From Bradyrhizobium murdochi (GTDB lineage Bacteria; Pseudomonadota; Alphaproteobacteria; Rhizobiales; Xanthobacteraceae): 64,000 nt of DNA. Within the stretch, counting starts at the first letter, position 1, and each line of letters opens with the position of its first letter. Below are positions 44,235 to 53,306 of the stretch, piece by piece. The stretch is taken from assembly GCF_000472965.1 (NCBI RefSeq), contig NZ_AXAU01000001.1:1330507-1394506 (forward strand), in the 5' to 3' direction. Below the pieces are notes generated by a model that did no database searches, was not told the DNA's origin, and saw nothing but the letters and a program-made list of their open reading frames with translations. The position numbers and the translations under genes are program-made.

Positions 44235-45554
44235 TCAGCGATAGATACGCTTCAGCTGCCGCTCGGCTTCCGCCATGGCGCTCTTGGCATCCTTGGCGCC
44301 GGTGCAGAAGTTGGCGAACATGTCGACCACGATGAAGTCGGCGATCGCGGTCGCGGCCTTCTCGCCGACCTTGCCGATGCCGGAAGCCGGCAGCGCGCGC
44401 TTGGAGGCTTCGCGGAACACGGCGTTCTTGGGATCGGCGGTCCATACCGGCGAGTTGTCGTAGGCATTCAGCGTGTGGGTCAGATAGCCCCGCGCTCCGG
44501 TCAGCCACTTGTCGAAATTCTCCTTCTCCAGCATGAACGCGGAGAAGGCCTTGGCGGCGTTCGGATACTTGGTGAAGTTGAACGTCAGGATCGGAACCGT
44601 GAGCTGGAGCTCGGTCGGCTTGCCGATCGGGCCGACCGGCCACAGGGCGTGGTAGGTATCCTCGGTCAGCTCCTTCTTGGTCGGATCGTCCTTCGCCGCC
44701 ACGTAGATCGAGATACCGTTGGAGGTGCAGTACAACTCGCCGGCGAGGAACGCCTTGTTGTTGGAGGAATCGTTCCACGATGCCGTGCCGGGGATGAAGG
44801 TCTCCGAGAGCGCCTTGGTATATTCCAGCGCCTTCGCCGTTTCCGGCGAGTTGATGATGACCTTGTCGTCCTTGTCGACGGTCCACGCGTTGTGGCCCCA
44901 GAGGATCCAGTGCAGCCAGGCATTGGCGTCGCCCGAGGCGTGACCCAGCGCAAAGCCGGCCGGCGTGTTGTTCGCCTTCAGCGCCTTGCACATTTCGAGG
45001 AAGGACGGGAAATGCTTCGGGAATTCCTTGAAGCCCGCCTTGTCGACGGCCGACTTGCGGTAGGTCATGTAGCCGCCAACGGTGGCGACGGGAATGCCGA
45101 GCCAGTCGTTGCCCTGCTTGCAGGTCAAGGCCGCTGCATCGGTCCATCCGCCGTACTTCTTGCCGAGATAATCGGCAACGTCGTTCATCTTCAGGACCTT
45201 GGTCGGGAACAGCTGCGGCAGCGTGTGCAGGCCCCAGGCCATGTCGAGGCCCGAGCCGGTGTTGGCGGCAACGGACGCCTTCGGCTGCACGTCCTCGAAC
45301 GACTCCGAGAACACGTTCATTTCGGTGCCGGTCGCGGCCTTGAACGCGGCGACCATCGCGTTGAACGCCTCGTCTTCCGCCGGCACGAAGCGCTTCCAGC
45401 GCATCACGGTGAGCTTGGCGCCCTGTTCCGCCTTCCACGGCGAAGCTTGCGCCCAAGCCTTGGCGAAATCGAGCAGTGCGGGTCCGGTCAGCGCGCCGGC
45501 GGCCGCCAGCGCGGTGCCACCCTGCAGCAGAGAGCGGCGGGTAAAGTCTTGCAT
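44235..45554 (-). CDS. Extracellular sugar-binding protein of an ABC importer
   Basis: 439 residues. The N-terminus MQDFTRRSLLQGGTALAAAG is a Tat-type signal (twin Arg before a hydrophobic core), so the protein is exported folded. The mature part (KLTVMRWKRFVPAEDEAFNAMVAAF and GLDMAWGLHTLPQLFP) belongs to the large family-1 solute-binding proteins for sugars and polyols. Its location next to sugar-acid catabolic genes suggests a sugar acid or its parent sugar as ligand. It has GGGAGGATGG at the start. Confidence 0.9.
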   Translation of the reverse strand: MQDFTRRSLLQGGTALAAAGALTGPALLDFAKAWAQASPWKAEQGAKLTVMRWKRFVPAEDEAFNAMVAAFKAATGTEMNVFSESFEDVQPKASVAANTGSGLDMAWGLHTLPQLFPTKVLKMNDVADYLGKKYGGWTDAAALTCKQGNDWLGIPVATVGGYMTYRKSAVDKAGFKEFPKHFPSFLEMCKALKANNTPAGFALGHASGDANAWLHWILWGHNAWTVDKDDKVIINSPETAKALEYTKALSETFIPGTASWNDSSNNKAFLAGELYCTSNGISIYVAAKDDPTKKELTEDTYHALWPVGPIGKPTELQLTVPILTFNFTKYPNAAKAFSAFMLEKENFDKWLTGARGYLTHTLNAYDNSPVWTADPKNAVFREASKRALPASGIGKVGEKAATAIADFIVVDMFANFCTGAKDAKSAMAEAERQLKRIYR

Positions 45555-45576
45555 AGTCCATCCTCCCTTTGAGTAT

Positions 45577-45618
45577 TTTTTGGTTATTGCTCAGCCACTT
45601 TTAGTTATCGCTCAGCCA
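45577..45618 (-). repeat. 21-bp tandem duplication at the ATPase stop codon
   Basis: Two adjacent 21-base units (45577-45597 and 45598-45618) match at 18 of 21 positions, with shared core GCTCAGCCA on the plus strand. The second unit contains the last codons and stop of the ATPase gene. The other is a copy of that end, so this looks like a local duplication that left the reading frame intact. Confidence 0.7.
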
Positions 45619-46679
45619 TTCAGTCGCTTGCCCGTCGTCTCGTCGAACAGATGTACGAGCGACGGATCCGGCTTGAGCCGGACCTTGTCGCCCGGACTGA
45701 ATTGATGCCGCTCGCGGAACACGGCGACCACCTGCTCTCCGCCGAGCTTGGCGAAGACCTGGGTTTCCGAACCGGTCGGCTCGACCACGACGATCTCGGC
45801 CTCGGCGCCGTCATCGGCGATGGTGAAATGCTCGGGCCGCACGCCGTAAACCGCCGGCTGACCTTCCGAATTGGCGGGCGCCGTCTTCAGCGGCAGCTTG
45901 ACGCCGTTCGGGCCTTCGAAGCCGGCGACGCCGTTCGACTTCACCTTGCCTTTAAGGAAATTCATCGCCGGCGAGCCGATGAAGCCGGCAACGAACTGGT
46001 TGGCCGGGGTGTCGTAGAGTTCGAGCGGGGTGCCCATCTGCTCGACGATGCCGTCATGCATCACCACGATCTTGTCGGCCATCGTCATGGCCTCGATCTG
46101 GTCGTGGGTAACGTAGACCGTCGTGGTCTTGAGCCGCTGGTGCAGTTCCTTGATCTCGGTGCGCATCGCAACGCGCAGCTTGGCGTCGAGGTTGGACAAG
46201 GGCTCATCGAACAGGAACACTTGCGGGTCGCGCACGATGGCGCGGCCCATGGCGACGCGCTGGCGCTGGCCGCCCGACAATTGCCGGGGATAGCGATCGA
46301 GCAGCGGGGTCAGCGCCAGGATTTCGGCTGCGCGCTTGACACCAGTCGAGATCTCCTCGGGCTTGGCACCGCGCAGCTTGAGCGAAAAGCCCATATTGTC
46401 GGCGACCGTCATGTGCGGATAGAGCGCGTAGTTCTGGAACACCATGGCAATGTCGCGCTCTTTGGGCTGGACATTGTTGACCACGCGATCGCCGATCGAG
46501 ATCGTGCCGGAGGTGATGTTTTCGAGGCCTGCGAGCATCCGCAGCAAGGTCGACTTGCCACAGCCGGAGGGGCCGACGAGCACGACGAACTCGCCATCCT
46601 CGATCGGAATCGACACGCCGTGCAAAACTTCAAAGTTTCCGAACGACTTGCGCACGTCGCGAATCTGTACCGACGACAT
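45612..46679 (-). CDS. Sugar ABC transporter ATP-binding protein (UgpC/MalK type)
   Basis: 355 residues. Walker A GPSGCGKST is at about residue 38, signature LSGGQRQRVAMGRA at about 134, and Walker B VFLFDEPLSNLD. The C-terminal TOBE-like domain (YGVRPEHFTIADDGAEAEIVVVEPTGSETQVF) is typical of MalK/UgpC. It energises the importer encoded downstream. It is the first gene of the minus-strand operon; the start at 46679 (MSSVQIRDVRKSFG) leaves a 193-bp divergent region with the LacI gene, containing a candidate operator. Confidence 0.92.
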   Translation of the reverse strand: MSSVQIRDVRKSFGNFEVLHGVSIPIEDGEFVVLVGPSGCGKSTLLRMLAGLENITSGTISIGDRVVNNVQPKERDIAMVFQNYALYPHMTVADNMGFSLKLRGAKPEEISTGVKRAAEILALTPLLDRYPRQLSGGQRQRVAMGRAIVRDPQVFLFDEPLSNLDAKLRVAMRTEIKELHQRLKTTTVYVTHDQIEAMTMADKIVVMHDGIVEQMGTPLELYDTPANQFVAGFIGSPAMNFLKGKVKSNGVAGFEGPNGVKLPLKTAPANSEGQPAVYGVRPEHFTIADDGAEAEIVVVEPTGSETQVFAKLGGEQVVAVFRERHQFSPGDKVRLKPDPSLVHLFDETTGKRLNG

Positions 46680-46815
46680 CGAACTCTCTCCCCTCAATTT
46701 CTGCTTTGTGGCGCCACAGACGGGCGACGACGCCATGCTGTCTTTTCGACTCTAATGCCGGAAGTCGAATTCAACGGTCATTATCATCCGCAGTTTGGCG
46801 GCTTTTAGCAATCCG

Positions 46816-46829
46816 ATGGTAGCGCTGTC
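46816..46829. promoter_or_regulatory. Candidate LacI/GntR operator 1
   Basis: ATGGTAGCGCTGTC, centred on the perfect hexamer palindrome AGCGCT with partly symmetric flanks (TGgtAGCGCTgtCA). It lies in the gap between the importer operon and the LacI gene. It matches operator 2 at 13 of 14 positions. LacI proteins typically bind a central CG flanked by an inverted half-site, which this fits. Confidence 0.65.
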
Positions 46830-46872
46830 AATAATTGTTCAAACGTCTAATTTGTTGTGATATGAGCGCAAG

Positions 46873-47931
46873 ATGGGACGAAAACAGACAAAGTCTGGCA
46901 AAATCCGCCTCACCGAGGTCGCCAAGCTTGCTGGCGTCAGCCCAATCACGGCATCACGTTTTTTCAGGAACCCCGAAGCGCTGTCGCTTAGCAAGCGGGA
47001 ACGCGTCGACAGCGCCGTGAAGGAACTGGGTTACGTACCCAATCTCGCTGCGCGGGCTCTGGCCTCGCACCGCACCGAAGTCATCGGCGTGGTCATTCCT
47101 TCTCTCACCAACAACGTGTTCGCCGACGTGTTGCGCGGCATTTACGATTCCTCCGAAGGTAGCCGCTATACGATTCAGCTTGCCAATACGCGCTACAGCA
47201 TCCTGCAGGAGGAAAAGCTGCTGCGCCTGTTTCGGGCGCAGAAGCCTGCGGGACTGATCGTCACCGGCATCAACCAAACCGCGGAATCGCGCGCGATCCT
47301 GGAGTCAATGAATTGTCCGGTCACGCAGATCATGGAGATCGGCGACAGTCCTGTCGACATGATGGTCGGCTTTTCGCACTACGACGCGGCTTCTGCGGCG
47401 ATTTCGCACATCCTCGAGCAGGGACGCCGCCGCATCGGATTTCTCGGTGCGCGAATGGACCCCCGCGTGCAGCGGCGGTTCGAAGGGTATCGTGATGCCA
47501 TGAAGGCGGCCTCGCTATTCGACCCGAACCTCATCGTCACCACTTCCGTACCCACGACCGTCACGCTTGGCGGAACGCTGTTCGCCGACCTCCTTGCCCA
47601 GACGCCCGATATCGACGCGGTCTTCTGCGTCAATGACGACCTCGCACTCGGCGTGCTCTTCGAATGCCAGCGTCGGCAGATATCGATTCCCCGTGACCTG
47701 GCCATTGTCGGCTTCAACGACCTGGAATTCACCGCCGCCGCGGTCCCCTCGATCACGAGCGTGCGAACCAATCGATATGAAATGGGCCGGCACGCCGTCA
47801 CCATGGTAATCGACGCGATCGAGGGCCGCCGCCCCCAGACGCCGGTGCTCGACCTCGGCTTTCAGTTGGTAGTCCGTGAAAGCTCAACGCGACAAAGCAC
47901 CGTGATGGCCGGGTCTGTGGGCATAGATTGA
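46873..47931 (+). CDS. LacI family transcriptional regulator (GntR-like)
   Basis: 352 residues. The N-terminal DNA-binding region (residues 12-60) reads LTEVAKLAGVSPITASRFFRNPEALS and ends in LGYVPNLAARALAS, the hinge that inserts into the minor groove. The rest is a periplasmic-binding-like effector domain (VIGVVIPSLTNNVFADVL, then DIDAVFCVNDDLALGVLFE). By context it should sense a sugar acid or its breakdown product and control both arms of this locus. It diverges from the importer operon and precedes the dehydratase by 159 bp. Confidence 0.9.
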   Translation: MGRKQTKSGKIRLTEVAKLAGVSPITASRFFRNPEALSLSKRERVDSAVKELGYVPNLAARALASHRTEVIGVVIPSLTNNVFADVLRGIYDSSEGSRYTIQLANTRYSILQEEKLLRLFRAQKPAGLIVTGINQTAESRAILESMNCPVTQIMEIGDSPVDMMVGFSHYDAASAAISHILEQGRRRIGFLGARMDPRVQRRFEGYRDAMKAASLFDPNLIVTTSVPTTVTLGGTLFADLLAQTPDIDAVFCVNDDLALGVLFECQRRQISIPRDLAIVGFNDLEFTAAAVPSITSVRTNRYEMGRHAVTMVIDAIEGRRPQTPVLDLGFQLVVRESSTRQSTVMAGSVGID

Positions 47932-47944
47932 GCGCGGATAGAAA

Positions 47945-47958
47945 ATGGTAGCGCTATC
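47945..47958. promoter_or_regulatory. Candidate LacI/GntR operator 2
   Basis: ATGGTAGCGCTATC, 13 of 14 identical to operator 1. It stands 14 bp past the LacI stop and 133 bp before the dehydratase start, so it should control the dehydratase/SDR transcript independently of the LacI gene. Confidence 0.65.
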
Positions 47959-48090
47959 TTTTGGCCCGAACTAAGATCGATTGCTCAATAGGACACGGGC
48001 GAAGCGCGTTGCAGCGGATGAAATTTTCAGCATGGTGCAATCGCCGCCGTGATTTTAGCCGCCCACGAGCTTGCAGTGCGGGAGGAACCA

Positions 48091-49911
48091 ATGAAAAAGA
48101 ACGACAACAAGACTGCCACCAATGGCAAGGGCCGAAGACTACGTTCCCTCGAGTGGTTCGATAATCCGCATAATCCGGGAATGACCGCGCTCTATCTCGA
48201 GCGCTACCTCAATTACGGCCTGACCCGCGAGGAATTGCAATCAGGCAAGCCTATCATCGGCATCGCCCAGACCGGCAACGACCTCTCCCCGTGCAACCGC
48301 CACCATCTCGAACTGGCGCATCGCGTGCGCGAGGGCATTCGGGCCGCCGGCGGCATCGCGATGGAATTCCCAACGCATCCGATCCAGGAGACCGGCAAGC
48401 GACCGACGGCAGCGCTTGACCGCAACCTCGCCTATCTCGGCCTGGTTGAAGTCCTGTTCGGCTATCCGCTCGATGGCGTGGTGCTCACCACCGGCTGCGA
48501 CAAGACCACGCCGGCCTGCCTGATGGCGGCGGCGACCGTCAATCTGCCCGCGATCGTGCTCTCGGGCGGACCGATGCTGAACGGCTGGCACAACGGCCAG
48601 CGCACCGGCTCCGGCACCATCGTCTGGAAAGCCCGCGAGATGCTGGCCGCCGGCGAGATCGACTACAACGGGTTCATCGAGCTCGTGGCGTCCTCGACCC
48701 CGTCGGTCGGCCATTGCAACACCATGGGCACCGCTTCGACCATGAACTCGCTGGCGGAAGCACTCGGCATGTCGCTGCCCGGCTGCGCGGCGATCCCGGC
48801 GCCGCACCGCGAGCGCGGCCAGATCGCCTATGAGACGGGCAAACGGATCGTCGAAATGGTCTGGGAAGATCTCAAGCCCTCCGACATCCTGACGCGGAAG
48901 GCGTTCGAGAACTGCATCGTGGTGAATTCGGCGATCGGCGGCTCGACCAACGCACCGATTCACATCAACGCACTGGCGCGGCATATCGGCGTCGAGCTCT
49001 CGATCGACGACTGGCAGAAACATGGCCACGACATCCCGCTCTTGGTGAACATGCAGCCGGCCGGCTTCTATCTCGGCGAGGAATATCATCGCGCCGGCGG
49101 CGTGCCGGCGGTAGTGCGCGAATTGATGGCGCACAAGCGCATCCACGAAGACGCCGTCACGGCCAACGGCCGCACCATCGGCGAGAACTGCCGCGAGGCG
49201 CCAAAGCCCGATGGCGACGTGATCTGGAGCTACGACAAGCCGCTGGTGAAAGATGCAGGCTTCCTGGTGCTGCGCGGCAACCTGTTCGATTCCGCAATCA
49301 TGAAGACCAGCGTGATTTCGAAGGAATTCCGCGACCGCTATTTGATCAATCCGAAAGACCCGAATGCGTTCGAGGGGCGCGCCATCGTGTTCGAGGGACC
49401 GGAGGACTATCACGACCGGATCGACGATCCCTCGCTCAATATCGACGAGCACTGCGTGCTGTTCATCCGCGGCGCCGGGCCGATCGGCTATCCCGGCGGC
49501 GCCGAGGTCGTCAACATGCAGCCGCCGGCGGCGCTGATCAAACGCGGTATCCTCTCGCTGCCCTGCATCGGCGACGGAAGGCAGTCCGGCACCTCGGGTT
49601 CGCCCTCGATCCTCAACGCCTCGCCCGAGGCCGCCGCCGACGGCGGCCTAGCGATCTTGCGGACCGGCGACAAGGTTCGCATCGACCTCAACACGGGCGA
49701 TGCCAACATCCTGATCTCGAGCGATGAATTGAAGAAGCGCCGCGCCGAGTTGAAGGACAAGGGCGGCTTCCCCTACCCGGCCCACCAGACGCCGTGGCAG
49801 GAGCTCTACCGCTCGACCGTCGGACAGCAGGCCACCGGCGCCTGCATGGAGCTCGCCACGCGCTATCAGAATATCGCCGGCTCGGTCGGCGTGGCGCGGG
49901 ACAATCATTAG
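48091..49911 (+). CDS. IlvD/Edd family sugar-acid dehydratase (xylonate dehydratase-like)
   Basis: 606 residues. Cys68 (SPCN), Cys136 (TTGCDKTTP) and Cys209 ([10 protein letters not shown]) are the expected iron-sulfur ligands. The sequence closely follows the D-xylonate dehydratase subgroup as I recall it ([40 protein letters not shown]). It removes water from an aldonic acid to give a 2-keto-3-deoxy acid. The start at 48091 has GGGAGGAACCA; the frame upstream of it is not conserved. The KDG-type kinase and Eda in the same locus suit a hexonate product better than a pentonate, so the substrate is open. Confidence 0.88.
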   Translation: MKKNDNKTATNGKGRRLRSLEWFDNPHNPGMTALYLERYLNYGLTREELQSGKPIIGIAQTGNDLSPCNRHHLELAHRVREGIRAAGGIAMEFPTHPIQETGKRPTAALDRNLAYLGLVEVLFGYPLDGVVLTTGCDKTTPACLMAAATVNLPAIVLSGGPMLNGWHNGQRTGSGTIVWKAREMLAAGEIDYNGFIELVASSTPSVGHCNTMGTASTMNSLAEALGMSLPGCAAIPAPHRERGQIAYETGKRIVEMVWEDLKPSDILTRKAFENCIVVNSAIGGSTNAPIHINALARHIGVELSIDDWQKHGHDIPLLVNMQPAGFYLGEEYHRAGGVPAVVRELMAHKRIHEDAVTANGRTIGENCREAPKPDGDVIWSYDKPLVKDAGFLVLRGNLFDSAIMKTSVISKEFRDRYLINPKDPNAFEGRAIVFEGPEDYHDRIDDPSLNIDEHCVLFIRGAGPIGYPGGAEVVNMQPPAALIKRGILSLPCIGDGRQSGTSGSPSILNASPEAAADGGLAILRTGDKVRIDLNTGDANILISSDELKKRRAELKDKGGFPYPAHQTPWQELYRSTVGQQATGACMELATRYQNIAGSVGVARDNH

Positions 49912-49934
49912 GCCATCGCTCATCAGGCAACCAC

Positions 49935-50022
49935 CGTCATTGCGAGCGTAGCGAAGCAATCCAGAAATCCCTCTGCGGAAGCGGTCTGGATTGCTTCGTC
50001 GCTTTGCTCCTCGCAATGACGT
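49935..50022. repeat. GTCATTGCGAG...CTCGCAATGAC palindrome
   Basis: CGTCATTGCGAGCGTAGCG with AAGCAATCCAG on the left is inverted to CTGGATTGCTTCG and CTCGCAATGACG on the right. Same family as 14037-14119. It lies between the dehydratase and the first SDR in tandem orientation. Confidence 0.9.
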
Positions 50023-50047
50023 ACGAGGAAACAAGGAGAAAAAGACC

Positions 50048-50782
50048 ATGTCAGACCGCCTGAAGGGAAAGCGCGCATTCGTCACCGCGGCGGCCGTTGG
50101 AATCGGCCGCGCCTGCGCCGTGGCTTTTGCGCGTGAAGGGGCGACGGTGTTCGCCACCGATATCGACGAGGCCAAACTCGCCGCGCTGAAGAGCGAAGGC
50201 ATCGCCGAAGTGGCAAGGCTCGACGTGCGCGACAGCGCGGCAGTCGCCGCCATGGCCAAGCGCGCCGGCACGACCGACATCCTGCTCAACGCCGCAGGCT
50301 TCGTGCACCACGGCACCGTGCTGGATTGCTCCGATGAAGACTTCGATTTTTCGTTCGACCTCAACGTCAAGTCGATGCACCGCACCATCCGCGCATTCCT
50401 GCCGGGCATGCTGGAAAATGGCCGCGGCGCGATCGTGAACATCTCTTCCGCCGCCGGCGTGTTCAAGGCTGCGCCGAACCGCTACGTCTATGGTGCGACC
50501 AAGGCAGCGGTCGCGGCGCTGACGCGCTCGGTCGCCACCGACTTCATCGCCAAAGGTATCAGGTGCAACTGCATCTGCCCCGGCACGATCGAAACGCCCT
50601 CGATGCTGGAGCGTGCGGCGGCAGCAGGCCCCAACGGGCGCGAGATGTTCATCGCGCGGCAGCCGATGGGACGGCTCGGCACCGCCGAGGAGATCGCGTC
50701 TCTTGCTGTTTATCTCGCCAGCGACGAAAGCGCGTTCACCACGGGCGTCGCCCACGTCATCGACGGTGGCTGGACGTTGTAA
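50048..50782 (+). CDS. SDR dehydrogenase, similar to 2-keto-3-deoxy-sugar-acid dehydrogenases
   Basis: 244 residues of classical SDR. MSDRLKGKRAFVTAAAVGIG opens the protein, with a modified cofactor motif (TAAAVGIG instead of TGxxxGIG). SSAAGV with Ser133/134 and Tyr148/Lys152 (YGATK) give the active site. The N-terminus resembles bacterial 2-keto-3-deoxy-L-fuconate dehydrogenases and BDH2-type proteins. It is preceded by AAGGAGAAAAAGACC. It may oxidise a keto-deoxy acid made by the dehydratase just upstream, giving a non-phosphorylative branch (inference). Confidence 0.82.
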   Translation: MSDRLKGKRAFVTAAAVGIGRACAVAFAREGATVFATDIDEAKLAALKSEGIAEVARLDVRDSAAVAAMAKRAGTTDILLNAAGFVHHGTVLDCSDEDFDFSFDLNVKSMHRTIRAFLPGMLENGRGAIVNISSAAGVFKAAPNRYVYGATKAAVAALTRSVATDFIAKGIRCNCICPGTIETPSMLERAAAAGPNGREMFIARQPMGRLGTAEEIASLAVYLASDESAFTTGVAHVIDGGWTL

Positions 50783-50789
50783 ACGCAAT

Positions 50790-50880
50790 CCTCATCCTGA
50801 GAAGCCGCGAAGCGGCGTCTCGAAGGATGGGCCACGGGCCTCATGGTTCGAGACGCGCAATAGCGCTCGTCACCATGAGG
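50790..50880. repeat. CTCATCCTGAG...CACCATGAGG palindrome
   Basis: CCTCATCCTGAG, GGCGTCTCGAAGGATG, then CATGGTTCGAGACGC and CACCATGAGG. Same family as 28618-28740 and 60485-60585. It lies between the two SDR genes inside a probable operon. Confidence 0.88.
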
Positions 50881-50906
50881 AACATCGAGCGGAAGGGACC
50901 ATCTTC

Positions 50907-51653
50907 ATGAACAAGATCGATCTGAACGGCCGTTGCGCCGTCGTCACCGGCGGGGCGCAGGGTTTTGGTCGCGCGATCACCGAACGCTTCGTCGCATCGG
51001 GTGCGAGGGTCGCGATCTGGGATTTTGACCTGCCGCTCGCGGAAAAGACCGCCAAGGAAATCGGCCCGGCGGTGTCCGCCTTTAAGGTCGATGTCTCCGA
51101 CCTCGCCGCGGTCGAGAAGACCCGCGACGAAACGCTGAAGGCGCTCGGCAGGATCGACATCCTCGTCAACAATGCCGGCATCGCCGGCGTCAACAAGACG
51201 GTCTGGGAGACCGACCTTGAGGAATGGCGCAAGGTGCTGCGCATCAATCTCGACGGCCCCTTCATCTGCTGCAAGGCGGTGGTGCCTGCGATGCTGCAGC
51301 AAAAATACGGCCGCATCGTCAACATCGCTTCGATCGCCGGCAAGGAAGGCAATCCCAACGCGGCGCATTATTCGGCCTCGAAGGCCGGCCTGATCGCGCT
51401 GACCAAGTCGCTCGGCAAGGAACTCGCGCAGCACGACATCCTCGTCAACGCGGTGACGCCGGCGGCGGCGAAAACCGCGATCTTCGATCAGCTCACTCAG
51501 CAGCACATCGATTTCATGCTGTCGAAGATTCCGAAGGGGCGCTTTGTGCTGGTGGAAGAACTCGCGGCGATGGTGGCGTGGCTGTCGTCGGAGGATTGCG
51601 CGTTCTCGACGGGCGCCGTGTTCGATATCTCGGGCGGCCGCGCGACGTACTAG
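50907..51653 (+). CDS. SDR family NAD(P)-dependent oxidoreductase
   Basis: 248 residues. VVTGGAQGFGRAITERFVASGA is the cofactor motif, NNAG at 88-91, with Ser142, Tyr155 and Lys159 (YSASK). The N-terminus (CAVVTGGAQGFGRA) and the conserved NIASIAGKEGNPNAAHYSASKAGL are seen in sugar 1-dehydrogenases and related polyol dehydrogenases. By context it may oxidise the parent sugar or a keto-acid intermediate. The start at 50907 is the first sensible ATG after the palindrome. Confidence 0.82.
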   Translation: MNKIDLNGRCAVVTGGAQGFGRAITERFVASGARVAIWDFDLPLAEKTAKEIGPAVSAFKVDVSDLAAVEKTRDETLKALGRIDILVNNAGIAGVNKTVWETDLEEWRKVLRINLDGPFICCKAVVPAMLQQKYGRIVNIASIAGKEGNPNAAHYSASKAGLIALTKSLGKELAQHDILVNAVTPAAAKTAIFDQLTQQHIDFMLSKIPKGRFVLVEELAAMVAWLSSEDCAFSTGAVFDISGGRATY

Positions 51654-51661
51654 GAGCGGCC

Positions 51662-52054
51662 ATGACCAGAGAAGGCGGATGCCTCTGCGGCGCAGTCCGG
51701 TTCAAGACCGAGGGCGAGCCGCTCAACGTCCGCATCTGCCATTGCCGAAACTGCCAGAAGGCGATGGGCTCGCCGTTCTTTGCCCGTGCGCTGTTCGACC
51801 AGCGGGCACTCTCGGTCGAGGGCGAAACGGCGCGTTATCCGTCGTCCGAGGCGCTCGACCGGGTGTTCTGCAAGGTTTGCGGTACCAGGCTGTTTTCCAG
51901 GCGCACCAACGGCACCGTGGTCGGCGTGGCGCTGGCGGCGTTTGACGACCGCAACGCCTTTGCACCAACCGAGCACATCTGGGTCTCGGAAAAGATGGCC
52001 TGGGTTTGCCTCGACGACGGCCTGCCGCAATATCAAGAAGCGGTTCCACAGTGA
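51662..52054 (+). CDS. GFA family zinc-binding protein
   Basis: 130 residues of the glutathione-dependent formaldehyde-activating (GFA)/CENP-V fold. Zinc ligands are visible as GGCLCGAVRF, ICHCRNCQKA and VFCKVCGTRLFSR. Few members have a proven activity, so the name should not be taken as function. The ATG is 8 bp after the stop of the second SDR gene and is preceded by AGGAGCGGCC, so it may be translated from the same transcript. Confidence 0.9.
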   Translation: MTREGGCLCGAVRFKTEGEPLNVRICHCRNCQKAMGSPFFARALFDQRALSVEGETARYPSSEALDRVFCKVCGTRLFSRRTNGTVVGVALAAFDDRNAFAPTEHIWVSEKMAWVCLDDGLPQYQEAVPQ

Positions 52055-52104
52055 CGCGGGCGTGCTAGGTTAGCGGCCTCGAAGCGCAAAGCGAGGCAGA
52101 TCGA

Positions 52105-52785
52105 TTGAACATCTCACTGTACGGCATTTCGGTCTGGATTCTCCCGCTCCTGATCGCGATCACCTTCCACGAGGCCGCCCACGCATTTGTGGCGTATCGG
52201 CTCGGGGACAAGACCGCCTGGGAGCTTGGCCGGGTCAGCTTCAACCCTTTCAAGCATATCGATCCCTTCGGGACAGTCATTCTCCCCGGCATTCTGCTGC
52301 TATCGCATTCGCCGTTCCTGTTTGGCTATGCCAAACCGGTGCCGGTGAATTTCCGGAACCTTAACCATCCCCGGCTCGACATGGTCTGGGTGGCGCTGGC
52401 CGGCCCAGCCACCAACATCGCCTTGGCGCTTGTCATGGCTTTGGCCTTCCACGCCCTGCCTTTGGTGCCGGCGGAAGCCGCCAAATGGACGGCGGACAAC
52501 CTCAAAAACGCCTTCCTGATCAATATCGTGCTGGCGATTTTCAACATGATGCCGATCCCGCCGCTGGATGGCGGCCGGGTCGCCGTCGGGCTGCTGCCGC
52601 GGGTGCTGGCTTACCCACTGTCGCGGCTGGAACCGTATGGGATGCTGATTTTGATCGGCGTTCTGATCCTGCTCCCTATCATCGGCGCGCAGGTCGGCCT
52701 AAATCTTGATGTTATTTCGGCGATACTACGGACACTGACCGGTTATGTGATCAGCGCGCTTCTCTTCATCACCGGCAACGCTTAA
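52105..52785 (+). CDS. Site-2 protease family (M50) membrane metallopeptidase
   Basis: 226 residues with several membrane helices. His22, Glu23 and His26 form the zinc motif HEAAH, and IFNMMPIPPLDGGRVAVGLLP carries the second-site Asp (PPLDGG). This short S2P branch lacks a PDZ domain. Its substrate is unknown. A TTG start at 52105 is used, with GCGAGGCAGATCGA before it. Confidence 0.9.
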   Translation: MNISLYGISVWILPLLIAITFHEAAHAFVAYRLGDKTAWELGRVSFNPFKHIDPFGTVILPGILLLSHSPFLFGYAKPVPVNFRNLNHPRLDMVWVALAGPATNIALALVMALAFHALPLVPAEAAKWTADNLKNAFLINIVLAIFNMMPIPPLDGGRVAVGLLPRVLAYPLSRLEPYGMLILIGVLILLPIIGAQVGLNLDVISAILRTLTGYVISALLFITGNA

Positions 52786-52830
52786 GCTTCAAACAGAAAC
52801 GAACCCACAAGGGAAGAACCGACCCGGGCC

Positions 52831-53268
52831 ATGGCGACAAAAGCTGCCGATATGTTGATCGCACGACGCGCTGATACCCGCGCGAGGGCAGATTTCGCAA
52901 CCTGGAAAATGCTAGCCAAGCTCAACGGATTTTCCGCCCTGCCCGCCGAGGCGCAAAGCTTTCTTGAAGGCTACCAGCAGTTGCTCCTTGCGAGGATGAC
53001 CGAGGCGGACGCTTCCGAGGCCACCATCCAGCTCATGTACAAGAGCTACTATTCGGAGATGGGCGGCTCCGGAACGCCACCCGAGATTCCTTCGCGCACG
53101 AGCGAGCCGGCCACTGACAGCGGCAACGTCACCGCTTTCCGCCGCCCGCCCGCCCGGCCAAAACAACAGGCCGCATCCGGCCAAGCGGCAAAACCGCGGC
53201 TACCGGTCGCCCTGATTTTCATCTGCCTCGCCATCGTCTACGTCAGCATCCGCTACTTCTGGCGCTGA
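52831..53268 (+). CDS. Hypothetical protein with C-terminal membrane helix
   Basis: 145 residues. The N-terminal 80 residues look helical (ADFATWKMLAKLNGFSALPAEAQSFLEGYQQLL). A Pro/Gln-rich linker (RPPARPKQQAASGQAAKPRL) follows. A single hydrophobic segment near the end (PVALIFICLAIVYVSIRYFW) should anchor it, leaving the N-terminus in the cytoplasm. I do not recognise a family. It follows the M50 protease by 45 bp and could share its transcript. Confidence 0.7.
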   Translation: MATKAADMLIARRADTRARADFATWKMLAKLNGFSALPAEAQSFLEGYQQLLLARMTEADASEATIQLMYKSYYSEMGGSGTPPEIPSRTSEPATDSGNVTAFRRPPARPKQQAASGQAAKPRLPVALIFICLAIVYVSIRYFWR

Positions 53269-53306
53269 GATTCGAGCGAAGTGATTGCATCGGTCCAAAC
53301 GGATTG

